Below, one piece after another: positions 1 to 8,091 of a stretch of DNA of 64,000 bases. The stretch spans positions 1 through 64,000 of the forward strand of contig NZ_JAHZCJ010000004.1 in NCBI RefSeq assembly GCF_019422935.1. The letters are read 5' to 3'. Each line of letters begins with the position of its first letter. Within the stretch, counting starts at the first letter, position 1. Under the pieces are notes generated by a model. That model saw only the letters and a program-made list of their open reading frames with translations, had not been told where the DNA came from and searched no databases. The DNA comes from Desulfovibrio sp. (GTDB taxonomy: Bacteria > Desulfobacterota > Desulfovibrionia > Desulfovibrionales > Desulfovibrionaceae). The translations under genes and the position numbers were made by a program.

Positions 1-78
1 ATCTGCTACGTTTCATTCTTGTGCTCCTATGTCAGGAACACTAACTTTTCAATGGCATACTTCTCGGGGGGAGGGTCA
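1..78 (-). mobile_element. Terminal end of an IS3-family insertion sequence, running out of the window
   Basis: The minus strand reads from a tip at 78 (TGACCCTCCCCCCG) into an ATG at 16 that begins MKRSR, the usual start of IS3-family OrfA. The same end recurs at 1400 and, reversed, at 1655. The rest of the element, whole or broken, lies left of the window, so its integrity cannot be judged. Confidence 0.75.
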
Positions 79-110
79 CGTCATACTGCCAGGTGAAGAG
101 TCGGGGATGA

Positions 111-1055
111 TCATATCTTCATTCTAGTAAAAAAATCATTCTCAGAGTTTGGGTTATGCCCCCAGACTATAATATAGTTATGCTGACCAGTTAATGGCGA
201 CTCTTCAAAGCATTCAAAATGTGGGAGAAGCTTTCTAAGCTCAACGATGGTTAGTCTCCCATCATCAAAGCTTCCTCCTATTCCACTATTCATTGTTAAA
301 TAACCACGCTGAGATTTTGCTAATACCTTTTTTATATAGACACGCTGCAGTTCGCGAGGCAGTTCAGAAAAAGCATAATTGCTTATTGCCAAATCATACT
401 CACCTGACGGTTTTTCATTAATAGTTGCAACCTCGTATGAACCATCCATAAGAGTATAATCAAGATATCTTTTGATTAATTGGTTAACGAAAGGAAGGTC
501 AAACAGGGTAAACCGCTTGTACCGAAGCAATTTTTCGTTTACTAGACACTGCCCTCCATAGCCGCATCCTATTTCTGCCACGGAATTAAGCTCTTCACCA
601 AACAAAATTTTTAGATCTGAAGCAACTTTTACATAACGAAGCGTCGTTGGCGAGAGTAAAATGTTTATGTTTTCGTAACTAAATTTGATGGGATTGCCAA
701 TTGAATCAGAAATTAAGACACTTTCCAGAGCATTTGACAAAATGCCATCTTTTCTTTTTGTCAGTATTTGCAAATATCGCTCCCCTTGTTCACGTGAGAC
801 ATGTTCAAGAATTTCTCTATAAGCATAAAACCGCTTAAAATTTTCAAAATTCCTCTGATTTTTTACTGCCTTAGCAACCACTGCAGGATATTGTCCGTTA
901 TCAGAAGCAGATCTATACTCCACAGCATGAGAGAAAAGTTTTGAGCCAAATTTTAGCTTCAGAAAGCAGCGCCTCAGAGAGGCCAGATAGCGATCCTTAA
1001 AGACGTGTAAAGCATAAAATGGGTCACTAATAGCACGCTTAATTTTATCTAACAT
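111..1055 (-). CDS. Putative sugar O-methyltransferase
   Basis: This 314-residue protein resembles the putative sugar O-methyltransferase family found in surface-glycan clusters. The SAM-binding motif VAEIGCGYGG lies near residue 160, followed by LFDLP and the conserved stretch ISNYAFSELPRELQ. The start at 1055 has a GAGAAG-type ribosome site. The gene is AT-rich compared with the core genome and is bounded downstream by an IS3-family end only about 30 bases past the stop. Its last codons and downstream flank are duplicated in inverted orientation at 1511-1587. The acceptor sugar is unknown. The family call rests on the motif order and is fairly safe. Confidence 0.75.
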   Translation of the reverse strand: MLDKIKRAISDPFYALHVFKDRYLASLRRCFLKLKFGSKLFSHAVEYRSASDNGQYPAVVAKAVKNQRNFENFKRFYAYREILEHVSREQGERYLQILTKRKDGILSNALESVLISDSIGNPIKFSYENINILLSPTTLRYVKVASDLKILFGEELNSVAEIGCGYGGQCLVNEKLLRYKRFTLFDLPFVNQLIKRYLDYTLMDGSYEVATINEKPSGEYDLAISNYAFSELPRELQRVYIKKVLAKSQRGYLTMNSGIGGSFDDGRLTIVELRKLLPHFECFEESPLTGQHNYIIVWGHNPNSENDFFTRMKI

Positions 1056-1399
1056 GACTTCTCATCCGTTTTATTTTGCGTTGTGGCTAGTAACAGTGTT
1101 CAGTATGACGCTGGCTCTGCTTCAAACAAGGTAGAGTGGGAACAAGTTATTTCTCGCTGATTTGTTGTCTTCAAATTCTGCTAGAGTACCTCGCCAGCTA
1201 CGGAATGTCGCAGTTTCCTGCTGTGGTACACTTTAAATACTGAAAGAAAACAAACTCTGCCACGCTTTGGTTATAGCGATTGTACCTAACTATCTGCGTC
1301 TTCAATAAATGGAAAAAAGGCAACTGTATTTCTCCCAATTACTTACGACTCACTTACTACACACCTCTCTAATGCCTTAGTTCTTTACAAAAATCAACT
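1056..1399. other. AT-rich intergenic stretch, no gene seen
   Basis: I see no credible reading frame, RNA gene or strong hairpin here. It presumably holds the promoter of the methyltransferase gene to its left. It ends exactly where an IS3-family terminal sequence begins. Confidence 0.5.
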
Positions 1400-1655
1400 T
1401 GACCATCCCCCCGAAAAGTATGCCATGGAAAAGTTAGTGTTCCTGACATAGGAGCACAAGAATGAAACGTAGCAGATTCTCCGAAGAACAGATTATTGGG
1501 ATCTTGCGGCAACCCAAACTCTGAGAATGATTTTTTTACTAGAATGAAGACATGATCATCCCCGACTCTTCACATGGCAGTATGACGTTGAAAAAATAGA
1601 TGTTTCTGACATAGGAACACTAACTTTTCCATGGCATACTTTTCGGGGGAGGGCC
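1400..1655 (+). mobile_element. Internally deleted IS3-family remnant
   Basis: A left tip at 1400 (TGACCATCCCCCCG) leads into a truncated OrfA at 1462, and a tip of opposite orientation ends near 1655. The middle is not IS sequence. Positions 1511-1587 are an inverted copy of 79-155, the methyltransferase 3' end and its flank, with about two mismatches in 77. No transposase domain remains. It may be the scar of a deletion or of recombination between inverted IS copies. Confidence 0.7.
1462..1524 (+). pseudogene. Truncated IS3-family OrfA
   Basis: The frame reads MKRSRFSEEQIIGILRQ, the conserved N-terminus of IS3-family OrfA, and then runs out of homology and stops after 20 residues. GGAG lies 10 bases upstream of the ATG. 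The break falls where the copied methyltransferase tail starts, so this is a recombination scar and not a functional product. Confidence 0.75.
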
Positions 1656-1680
1656 AGAATCATAAAATTTCACACGCACC

Positions 1681-1713
1681 CCCCCGATCATTGAAAAATG
1701 GTCGGGGGTTTTT
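1681..1713 (+). terminator. Terminator hairpin of the tRNA-Ala type
   Basis: CCCCCGATCATT pairs with AATGGTCGGGGG around a short A-rich loop, followed by five T. It is one of five near-identical stems in the first 16 kb (others at 4413, 6766, 13308 and 15759). Confidence 0.8.
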
Positions 1714-1870
1714 GCGTTTGAGGAAATAGTGGGAACGCGAGTCTGCTTTGCTCGTTTGCAGGCTGTTTTTTTGCGAAAATTGTGCCTCAAGCGTTGAGGT
1801 TTCAAATTCATAGCAGCACAGTCAAAGCGTTAACTTTTCGAGCGCAACATTTTGGTGGGGAAATGATATC
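1681..1870. repeat. Left arm of a 190-bp inverted repeat (cassette 1)
   Basis: This arm pairs with 4251-4440 in inverted orientation. Inner positions 1739-1870 appear identical to the other arm. The outer part has a few changes, including the terminator loop. The arm starts with a terminator hairpin (stem 1681-1708 and a T run) related to the one behind tRNA-Ala. The tRNA part present on the right side is absent here, apparently replaced by the IS remnant that ends at 1655. Confidence 0.9.
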
Positions 1871-1874
1871 GACT

Positions 1875-2792
1875 TTACAAATAGTTAGGGTTAATATGTT
1901 CTATTCCCAACATTGCAATATCCTTCGCGCGTTCGGTATTTCCATCGGCAAGTAAAAGACTAATGTTTGTATAAATAGCTTGGTACTTTTCTCTTGAAGC
2001 GACCTTGCCCCTATAATATTTTATAAATTGCATAAACATATTAATAAGTTGAGCATCACAGCCATCATTTAACATGTCGTATAGAGTTTTGAAGTGGTAA
2101 AAAAACATATTTCCACTCACTAATGCGATACTAGTTACTGATCCATTGTGTATCCGATGATAATATAGAGGCTTATCGCAAAAAGCTACAGTCGATGCAA
2201 AATGTATGGACATAAAATGAAACAACACATCATCAAACGCATTGTCTAGTGAAAACTGAATATTATGATTTTTTATAAATTTTAGTGAAGTCATCTTTAG
2301 CCACGGTGCGATCCACCCATGGGATAAGCGCATTTTCAACTTTTTATTTAGTAGGTACACACCCCGGCTTACTTCTGTTTGAAAAGTCTCAACGCTATCA
2401 TCTTTATAAATATTATAGAATCCAGAACAAAATACAATATCTACTCTAGTTGAAATAATAAGGCTATACAATTCAAAAAGCCAATCTCTATGAACAATAT
2501 CATCATGATCCATAAATGTAATATAACTACCTGAAGCTCTACTAATGCCATAGTTTCTAGCGAAACCAGGCCCATTATTTATCACACGATAGACATGAAA
2601 TCGATCATCATCCTGTATGTTTGTATCAATAATATTGGGGGTGTTATCTGTTGAACCATCTACTATTAGAACTTCAAAATTTTCATATGACTGTTTTTTT
2701 AAGCTCTCTAATGCCTGAATGATATATTCCTCAGAATTATATACAGGCACGACAACAGAGATTAAATCCCTTGAGAACAGACAGTTATCCAC
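1875..2792 (-). CDS. Family 2 glycosyltransferase
   Basis: This 305-residue protein has the GT-A fold signature of glycosyltransferase family 2. SVVVPVYNSEEYI lies near residue 12, a variant VDGSTD follows, and the metal-binding segment FMDHDD is near residue 93. It would transfer a nucleotide-activated sugar in glycan or polysaccharide synthesis at the cytoplasmic side of the membrane. The start is a GTG with only a distant AAGG, so it is uncertain. The gene is very AT-rich. It lies in cassette 1, divergent from the next glycosyltransferase, and its stop is just inside the left inverted-repeat arm. Confidence 0.85.
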   Translation of the reverse strand: MDNCLFSRDLISVVVPVYNSEEYIIQALESLKKQSYENFEVLIVDGSTDNTPNIIDTNIQDDDRFHVYRVINNGPGFARNYGISRASGSYITFMDHDDIVHRDWLFELYSLIISTRVDIVFCSGFYNIYKDDSVETFQTEVSRGVYLLNKKLKMRLSHGWIAPWLKMTSLKFIKNHNIQFSLDNAFDDVLFHFMSIHFASTVAFCDKPLYYHRIHNGSVTSIALVSGNMFFYHFKTLYDMLNDGCDAQLINMFMQFIKYYRGKVASREKYQAIYTNISLLLADGNTERAKDIAMLGIEHINPNYL

Positions 2793-3056
2793 AATACAGC
2801 AGCCTTATAAAATGGATTGTTCAAATCGATGGCACTAACGTTATTGTTTGCAGCAGAACTTTGCTTTTCAAAACTTGCTATCACTAGGGATAGCCCTGAA
2901 CCAAATCATTCATGTCCTATCCTTGTTCCGCCAGCAGCAAATCTTGCCAATGGCTTTTAAATAAAATATATTATATATATCCTTGGGTCAAATGTCGTCT
3001 ACTTAGGGTAATACATTGCAATAAATGTGAATGCCGACTATTCAGGGTGAAAATTT

Positions 3057-4235
3057 ATGATGTTAAATGCAGTGATCTGTGTGTGGAATGAAGAAGACAT
3101 TATTGAAGCTACAATAAAACATTTATTCGCTCAAGGATGTTCAAATGTTTTCATAATCGATAACTTTAGTACTGATGATACAGTAAAAAATGCCATATGT
3201 GCTGGAGCAATACTTGCAGATTCATTTAATAGCAAATACTTTGATGAACTTGAAAAAATCTACCATTTGAATGCTGTTGTTAAAAACTATAATGATCAAA
3301 CAAATGAAGATCACGTTTGGTGGCTATACATAGACGCTGATGAATTTCCAAATATAAACTGCAACTTAACAATTTACGACTTTTTAAAGTCTTTGAATTT
3401 GTCGATTCGTGGCGTTCACGGCTATATGTTTAATCACATTCCTAGATGTGAGCCTTATTACATTCCCTCTTACCACCCAATTGATTTTCAACCCATAACC
3501 ACAAAGTCATCTTCAGCAAAGATTCCATTATTACGCTATGACAAAAATAAGCCCCATCTTTATTCGGCAGGTGGAGCACATACCCTTGACACTTGTGGCG
3601 AACTTGTCAAAATCGCTAAAGACGTTTTAAACATTCATCATTTTAACTATCGAAGATTTGAAGACACGAGCAACAGGTTAAAACTTCTTTGTCAAAAGAG
3701 ATCAGACGGGACATCTCGTGTTGATAGAGATGGTTATAAGGCGAAATTTTTTCTTAATTCTGGAAACGTAGAGTCTGCATATATAACTAGATATAATAAA
3801 ATTGCATCTATTTACAATGTTGATGAATACAAAAAATTAATAATTGAAAGTTTGCCATATCACTATAAATATACTGTTAGGTGGTATGATGTAAAAAAAT
3901 GTGAAAATTTGATATGCCAAGCCTTAAACTACTATTATAATGAAGAATATGAATTGGCGATGTTTAGATTCAATGACTTATTAGAGGTAATACGCGATAA
4001 AAAATTGCAAATGTTTATTACAATAAACATAGCAGCCTGCCTATCATTTAGTGAAAAAAAAGAATCTTTGGAGCTATTAAAGTCGATGATGAAGTATAAT
4101 GACAAGGAAGTACAGCGTTACGCAGTAAAGAATATACAAAAAATTAAAGAACGTAGTGGAATAACAGAAATTGAAAACACCGTGAATTATAGCATTGAAC
4201 AATACTTTGGTGAATTTAAAAATGATTTTAGATAA
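3057..4235 (+). CDS. Glycosyltransferase-like protein (Glyco_tranf_2_4 type)
   Basis: This 392-residue protein opens with LNAVICVWNEEDIIEATIKH and carries WWLYIDADEF near residue 95, a DxD metal site. This matches the glycosyltransferase 2-like group related to GT92. A conserved HHFNYR segment lies near residue 198, and the last 150 residues look helical. A clear AGGGTGA ribosome site precedes the ATG. Base composition is strongly AT-rich, unlike the flanking core genes. It diverges from the family 2 enzyme across a 264-base gap and ends 15 bases before the right inverted-repeat arm. Sugar and acceptor are unknown. Confidence 0.75.
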   Translation: MMLNAVICVWNEEDIIEATIKHLFAQGCSNVFIIDNFSTDDTVKNAICAGAILADSFNSKYFDELEKIYHLNAVVKNYNDQTNEDHVWWLYIDADEFPNINCNLTIYDFLKSLNLSIRGVHGYMFNHIPRCEPYYIPSYHPIDFQPITTKSSSAKIPLLRYDKNKPHLYSAGGAHTLDTCGELVKIAKDVLNIHHFNYRRFEDTSNRLKLLCQKRSDGTSRVDRDGYKAKFFLNSGNVESAYITRYNKIASIYNVDEYKKLIIESLPYHYKYTVRWYDVKKCENLICQALNYYYNEEYELAMFRFNDLLEVIRDKKLQMFITINIAACLSFSEKKESLELLKSMMKYNDKEVQRYAVKNIQKIKERSGITEIENTVNYSIEQYFGEFKNDFR

Positions 4236-4250
4236 TAACTGAATCAATTT

Positions 4251-4440
4251 GATATCATTTCCCCACCAAAATGTTGCGCTCGAAAAGTTAACGCTTTGAC
4301 TGTGCTGCTATGAATTTGAAACCTCAACGCTTGAGGCACAATTTTCGCAAAAAAACAGCCTGCAAACGAGCAAAGCAGACTCACGTTCCCATTATTTCCT
4401 CAAACGCAAAAACCCCCGACCATCTTCCGATGATCGGGGG
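4251..4440. repeat. Right arm of a 190-bp inverted repeat (cassette 1)
   Basis: This is the inverted partner of 1681-1870. The arm ends in the terminator stem (4413-4440), followed by TTTT and the linker that joins it to a tRNA-Ala 3' half at 4456. The same architecture recurs around cassette 2 with a different inner sequence. Confidence 0.9.
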
Positions 4441-4444
4441 TTTT
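4413..4444 (+). terminator. Terminator hairpin at the right end of cassette 1
   Basis: A 28-base CCCCCGACCAT/ATGATCGGGGG hairpin is followed by TTTT on the plus strand and by A-rich sequence that serves the minus strand too. It can stop transcription from the glycosyltransferase gene that ends at 4235. Confidence 0.8.
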
Positions 4445-4455
4445 AATTACCTATC

Positions 4456-4500
4456 TGGTGGAGCTGAAGAGAATTGAACTCTTGACCTCTTGAATGCCAT
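4456..4500 (-). other. tRNA-Ala(GGC) 3' half, likely attachment-site remnant
   Basis: On the minus strand this is identical to the intact tRNA-Ala from the anticodon loop (ATGGCAT) to the CCA end. At 4501 identity stops and the sequence continues as a diverged relative of 6853-6990. A break exactly at the anticodon loop is typical of tyrosine-recombinase attachment sites in tRNA genes. Confidence 0.8.
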
Positions 4501-4635
4501 ACAAGCGTCCCCAGCGCATATGCCTACGGCGACGGAATAAATTTCAAATTTGCTCCTCGTGCTCACCGCCCAAGATACATGCGAAAAAATGGCCTTTCTT
4601 GATGCTGACAAGCTCCGGCGAAACAAGCAAGCGAA
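4501..4635 (-). pseudogene. Decayed copy of an HD-GYP gene tail with tRNA-like flank
   Basis: The plus-strand sequence aligns over its length with 6852-6980, at roughly three-quarters identity by eye. In the matching frame the minus strand gives SPELVSIKKGHFF, against SELASIKNSQFY at the end of the HD-GYP protein ending at 6913. No open frame of useful length remains. It shows that the HD-GYP 3' end and the tRNA relic were once duplicated together. Confidence 0.7.
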
Positions 4636-5214
4636 TCAAGCGTATACATTCACAGAAGGATTCACAGCCGCCTGCGGTTCTGCACTGACACCAGAGCTAT
4701 CACCAGCAGCGACAGCGACCTGTGCAGGTTGTGCCTGCGCCGCTGGAAGGCAGGGTTCAGAAACCTCTGCAGGGGTGGCTTCCGTAGCAGGCGCGCTGGA
4801 CGCAGGTGCCGCCTGGGATTTTTGATCTGTCTGTGGGAGTTGTTGCGGCAGCGGCTGATCTACAGTGTCTTTTCCTGTGGCTGAATCCTTGTCCTCTGCT
4901 GCTTTTTTTGCCATTTCTTCAATACGTTTTTTGATTTCCTTGAGGTTGCGCCCTGATTCTTCAGAAACGCTCGCCTGCATCGCAAATCCCATTTGCCGGG
5001 CCGCCTTTTTAGCCTCGAGCGCCACCTGTGCGGGGGTCTTGGCCGCTGCGCAAGCTGCAATGCCCGCCTCAAGAATCGCCTGCTGACGATTTATGCTGGC
5101 ACTTCGCTCAACCTGCGCTCCAACCCGTGCGGCTTTGACATATTTTGATTCACCCGATGACACCGACACAAAATTGCGGGACATCAAGTTAGAGTCAACA
5201 GATGATACACTCAT
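4636..5214 (-). CDS. Alanine-rich hypothetical protein
   Basis: I do not recognise this 192-residue protein. It opens with the serine-rich stretch MSVSSVDSNLMSRNFVS. Residues 30-110 are predicted helical with many alanines and an EIKKRIEEMAKKAAED segment that could form a coiled coil. The last 80 residues are rich in proline, glutamine and alanine and look disordered. There is no signal peptide or membrane segment. A GGGAGG ribosome site precedes the ATG. The stop abuts the decayed HD-GYP tail at 4635, so the gene sits at a recombination junction. Composition is GC-rich and core-like. Confidence 0.55.
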   Translation of the reverse strand: MSVSSVDSNLMSRNFVSVSSGESKYVKAARVGAQVERSASINRQQAILEAGIAACAAAKTPAQVALEAKKAARQMGFAMQASVSEESGRNLKEIKKRIEEMAKKAAEDKDSATGKDTVDQPLPQQLPQTDQKSQAAPASSAPATEATPAEVSEPCLPAAQAQPAQVAVAAGDSSGVSAEPQAAVNPSVNVYA

Positions 5215-5683
5215 GTTGGCCTCCCGGCACTAAGACTCGGTTACCAGCTTTATCGGCCCAAAAAGTAAAAGCTATAGGCGAACATTTTTCATATATGACC
5301 ATAACTCTGGTGCTATGCCTCGGGCATTAGATGTGCCTCTGTTGTGATGACACTGTAATCATGTAATTTTCTTCTTACTCTCAATATATTATAAAACTTT
5401 CTGTAAGCTCCGGCCCCTCCCCCAAAATGCTGCCAGACATTTGGCACCAAGCCCGACACAAAATTTCCTTCGGAACGTATCGAGTTGTTTCTCCAATCTG
5501 CCATCAAACAATATCCTTTTGATACACTTCACTTTGTGCAATGCGACATATTTTATAGAACTGATATTACGCTGTAATTATTCATATAAAATACGATGTC
5601 ATATTTTTTCTATTGACAAGATATCAAATATCGAAGAGCAGTCATTCTGAAAACTGACCGCTTTTGAGTTTTTGGAGTAGTTC
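5215..5683. other. Intergenic stretch between divergent genes
   Basis: It must carry the promoters of the 192-residue gene (minus) and the lipoprotein pair (plus). The right half is AT-rich. I found no convincing -35/-10 pair, RNA gene or open frame with a ribosome site. Confidence 0.4.
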
Positions 5684-6202
5684 ATGAAGTATATTATTCC
5701 ACTAGCATTTATCTTTGCGTTGCTTCCCGCCTGCGCAGGGCCATACCCTCAAAGAACGGGCAAGCCCATTAAACAACTGGCTTGGGCGCAAACCTTTAAC
5801 CCAGAAACCGGAAAGCCTGCAAAATACTGGTTTCCTGAGTTCGACAAAGAAGAAAATGTTGACCCCATACAGGCACGGCAAGAAGAACGACGCTGCATAT
5901 ACAAACTGTATGACGAAAAAAATATCAGCGAGTTGCAGCACCCCAACATGACGCAAAAAACCCTGCCTAAAAAGATGCATCAGCGGTGGGCGTATTCAAT
6001 TTCGTATGTCGAGCAAACCACCAAATCTGGCAATAATTCCGATTCGGACGAAGTTATAAGAACAAAGAAAAGCACCATTTTTAATTTTTATACTGACATG
6101 AACGGAAACATCATTTCGTGCACATGGATCAAGGGCACCCCAGACTATCTGGCTGAACAGCGCACCAAGGGAGACAAGAATGAAGACGGCCCTGCCCAAT
6201 AG
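5684..6202 (+). CDS. Putative lipoprotein A
   Basis: This 172-residue protein starts with a lipoprotein signal peptide ending in the lipobox LPAC (Cys at about residue 17), so it should be lipid-anchored outside the inner membrane. No known domain is recognised. A segment near the C-terminus, FNFYTDMNGNIISC, resembles FFNIIMNQKGELLDC in the next gene, so the two may be distant paralogs. A GGAG site lies 7 bases before the ATG. The next gene follows after 42 bases on the same strand, which suggests a two-gene operon. Confidence 0.65.
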   Translation: MKYIIPLAFIFALLPACAGPYPQRTGKPIKQLAWAQTFNPETGKPAKYWFPEFDKEENVDPIQARQEERRCIYKLYDEKNISELQHPNMTQKTLPKKMHQRWAYSISYVEQTTKSGNNSDSDEVIRTKKSTIFNFYTDMNGNIISCTWIKGTPDYLAEQRTKGDKNEDGPAQ

Positions 6203-6244
6203 TACGGTTGCAGCTATTCGTACTCTTGATGCCCGGAGAATCAG

Positions 6245-6736
6245 ATGCTCAAAAATATAGTGCTGTTCTTTTTGTTTGCAGTGCTGGTAGGATGCGGCGG
6301 CATGCACGGCAAGGGATACGATGGGCGGGAAGAAAATTATGTCGATACCGGGACCGGCTATACAATGTGGTATCCCAAAAACATGCGCGAGCGTCACTAT
6401 TATACATCTGTAGTCAAGGATTATGCCGAAAGTTGCAGCAACAGCATTTTCATGGATGTTAATCTGCTGCCTGACGCTCAGGATGTGTACAAGGATGATG
6501 CCGACGGCATACGCACCTATGCCTTTGTGGGCACATATTATGCCGATGGTGGGAGCTACAAGTCTTTTGACGGCAGTGACGTGAGCCGCACAATTTCCCA
6601 TGAGTACTTTTTTAACATCATTATGAACCAGAAGGGCGAACTGCTGGATTGCAGATCACATCACTCATGGGACACAACCTACTCAATCGATTCCCATGAG
6701 CGGCTCTCCTTGCCTGTGATCAGGATTAAACTCTAG
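6245..6736 (+). CDS. Putative lipoprotein B
   Basis: This 163-residue protein has an N-terminal hydrophobic stretch and the lipobox LVGC (Cys near residue 17). The mature part is rich in tyrosine and aspartate and has no recognised domain. Its C-terminal third resembles the preceding lipoprotein around a shared Cys. A CGGAGAA ribosome site precedes the ATG. A terminator hairpin lies 30 bases after the stop and closes the unit. Function is unknown. The tandem arrangement suggests partner or duplicated envelope proteins. Confidence 0.65.
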   Translation: MLKNIVLFFLFAVLVGCGGMHGKGYDGREENYVDTGTGYTMWYPKNMRERHYYTSVVKDYAESCSNSIFMDVNLLPDAQDVYKDDADGIRTYAFVGTYYADGGSYKSFDGSDVSRTISHEYFFNIIMNQKGELLDCRSHHSWDTTYSIDSHERLSLPVIRIKL

Positions 6737-6765
6737 AACCACCGCGCTTGCCGTAATTGCGTAAA

Positions 6766-6797
6766 CCCCCGACCATCATTCGATAATCGGGGGTTTT
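6766..6797 (+). terminator. Terminator behind the lipoprotein pair
   Basis: CCCCCGACCATCATT pairs with the ATCGGGGG side and is followed by TTTT. The A-run on the left lets it also serve minus-strand transcription from the HD-GYP gene. Confidence 0.8.
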
Positions 6798-6808
6798 ACT
6801 TACCTATC

Positions 6809-6884
6809 TGGTGAAGCAGAACGGAACTGGCGGCCTCTTGAACGTCAGTCAAGCGTGCCCCAGCGCATTATGCCAACGAAGGCG
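6809..6884 (-). pseudogene. Decayed tRNA-like relic
   Basis: The minus strand keeps an anticodon-arm-like CTTGA-N7-TCAAG hairpin, the downstream AGG, a CACCA end and the same linker and terminator as tRNA-Ala. The D and T arms and the acceptor stem no longer pair. It looks like a degenerate tRNA-Ala descendant. The 5' side matches the sequence joined to the tRNA-Ala half at 4501. Confidence 0.55.
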
Positions 6885-6912
6885 GAGTGACCATAAAATT
6901 TGATCCCCGTTC

Positions 6913-8091
6913 CTACCGGTCAAGAAACATGCGGTAAAACTGGCTATTCTTGATGCTGGCAAGCTCTGACGGCACAAGCACCCTGTTGATGCTTACCTGA
7001 TCATTCTGCGCAAGCTTGAGGTAATACGGCGCGTAGGGCCTGTCTTTTTTAAGTATGACCAGCACCGTGGGTTTGAGTGGGGATTTGTGATCCTGCTGGC
7101 ACACAATGCCCGTTGTTTCGTTTGAAAGCTGCACCACCGTACCCACCGGGAATATGCCCACCAGCTTGATAAAATGCTCCACCAGACCCGGCGCCCATGC
7201 CTGCCCAGACATGGTGAACAGCTTTTTTACCGCCTGAGCAGGGGGGATTGCGTTCTTGTACACCCGCGTGGATGTCAGCGCGTCATACACATCGCAAATG
7301 GAAATAATGCCGCCGTGCAGGCTGATGGCCTCGCCGCTGAGCTGGTGCGGATAGCCAGAGCCATCGTGCCGCTCGTGATGGTGCAGTATACCGTCAAGAA
7401 TTATGCTGTTAACCCAAGGGATATCCTTGAGGTTATCGTGCCCAAGTTTGACGTGCGAACGAATAACCGTTGTTTCGTCCGGGCTCAGGCTGCGCGGGGC
7501 ATTCAGAATTTCCAGCGGCACAAAGGCCTTGCCGTAGTCGTGAAAAAGCCCGGCCATGCCCGTATCAAAGGTTTCGTCATCGTCCAGCCCCAAAAACTGG
7601 GCAAAGGCAATGGAAAAGATGGCGACGTTGATGCTGTGCCGATAAGTATAATCGCTAGTTTTCTTGATGGTTGTAATGAGCAGCAAGGCGTTGAAATTGC
7701 GGTGCAGGCTTTGAATAATCTCGTTTACAAAGGCCCTTAGCTCCGCAACTTCGATGGCGCCCACCTTCTTTTCCTGCATCAGGCTTTTGATGTAGTTGCA
7801 GGCGTCAAAATACAGGTCACGCGCCCGGCAAAGCTCCTCGGCGAGCGGCGTTTGCCCAGCGCAGTTGTGCCCCGCGGCGCTGGGGCACGGGCCTGACTGC
7901 AGCGGCTCGGAACGGGCAGGATCGTAGTAGGCTTCTGTATAGCCAGACGCAATAATCTGCTTGATCTGCTCGGCGCTTTTGATGATACCACTTTTGCCAT
8001 AGACAAACGGAGCATTTATCCAGGATGTTGTGGGCTCTACGAGCCACATCCCCTGGCGTAACTGCGTTACGGATATCTTTATCGGCTTCAT
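6913..8091 (-). CDS. HD-GYP domain protein, probable c-di-GMP phosphodiesterase
   Basis: This 392-residue protein would hydrolyse cyclic di-GMP. Residues 1-60 form a DUF3391-type N-terminal module (TQLRQGMWLVEP). The HD-GYP domain follows, with FHDYGK at about 183-188 and HHERHDGSGYP at 238-248, so the metal and GYP residues are present. There is no membrane segment, and it should be cytosolic. I prefer the ATG at 8091, with GGGAG seven bases upstream, over one 15 bases earlier. A paralog lies divergently at 8652. The 3' end was duplicated and decayed at 4501-4635. Confidence 0.85.
   Translation of the reverse strand: MKPIKISVTQLRQGMWLVEPTTSWINAPFVYGKSGIIKSAEQIKQIIASGYTEAYYDPARSEPLQSGPCPSAAGHNCAGQTPLAEELCRARDLYFDACNYIKSLMQEKKVGAIEVAELRAFVNEIIQSLHRNFNALLLITTIKKTSDYTYRHSINVAIFSIAFAQFLGLDDDETFDTGMAGLFHDYGKAFVPLEILNAPRSLSPDETTVIRSHVKLGHDNLKDIPWVNSIILDGILHHHERHDGSGYPHQLSGEAISLHGGIISICDVYDALTSTRVYKNAIPPAQAVKKLFTMSGQAWAPGLVEHFIKLVGIFPVGTVVQLSNETTGIVCQQDHKSPLKPTVLVILKKDRPYAPYYLKLAQNDQVSINRVLVPSELASIKNSQFYRMFLDR

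Noticed and set aside
1620..1811. 63-codon frame on the minus strand, also present in the other arm
   Set aside because: It is created by the inverted repeat and terminator and runs into the IS remnant. No ribosome site or recognisable protein.
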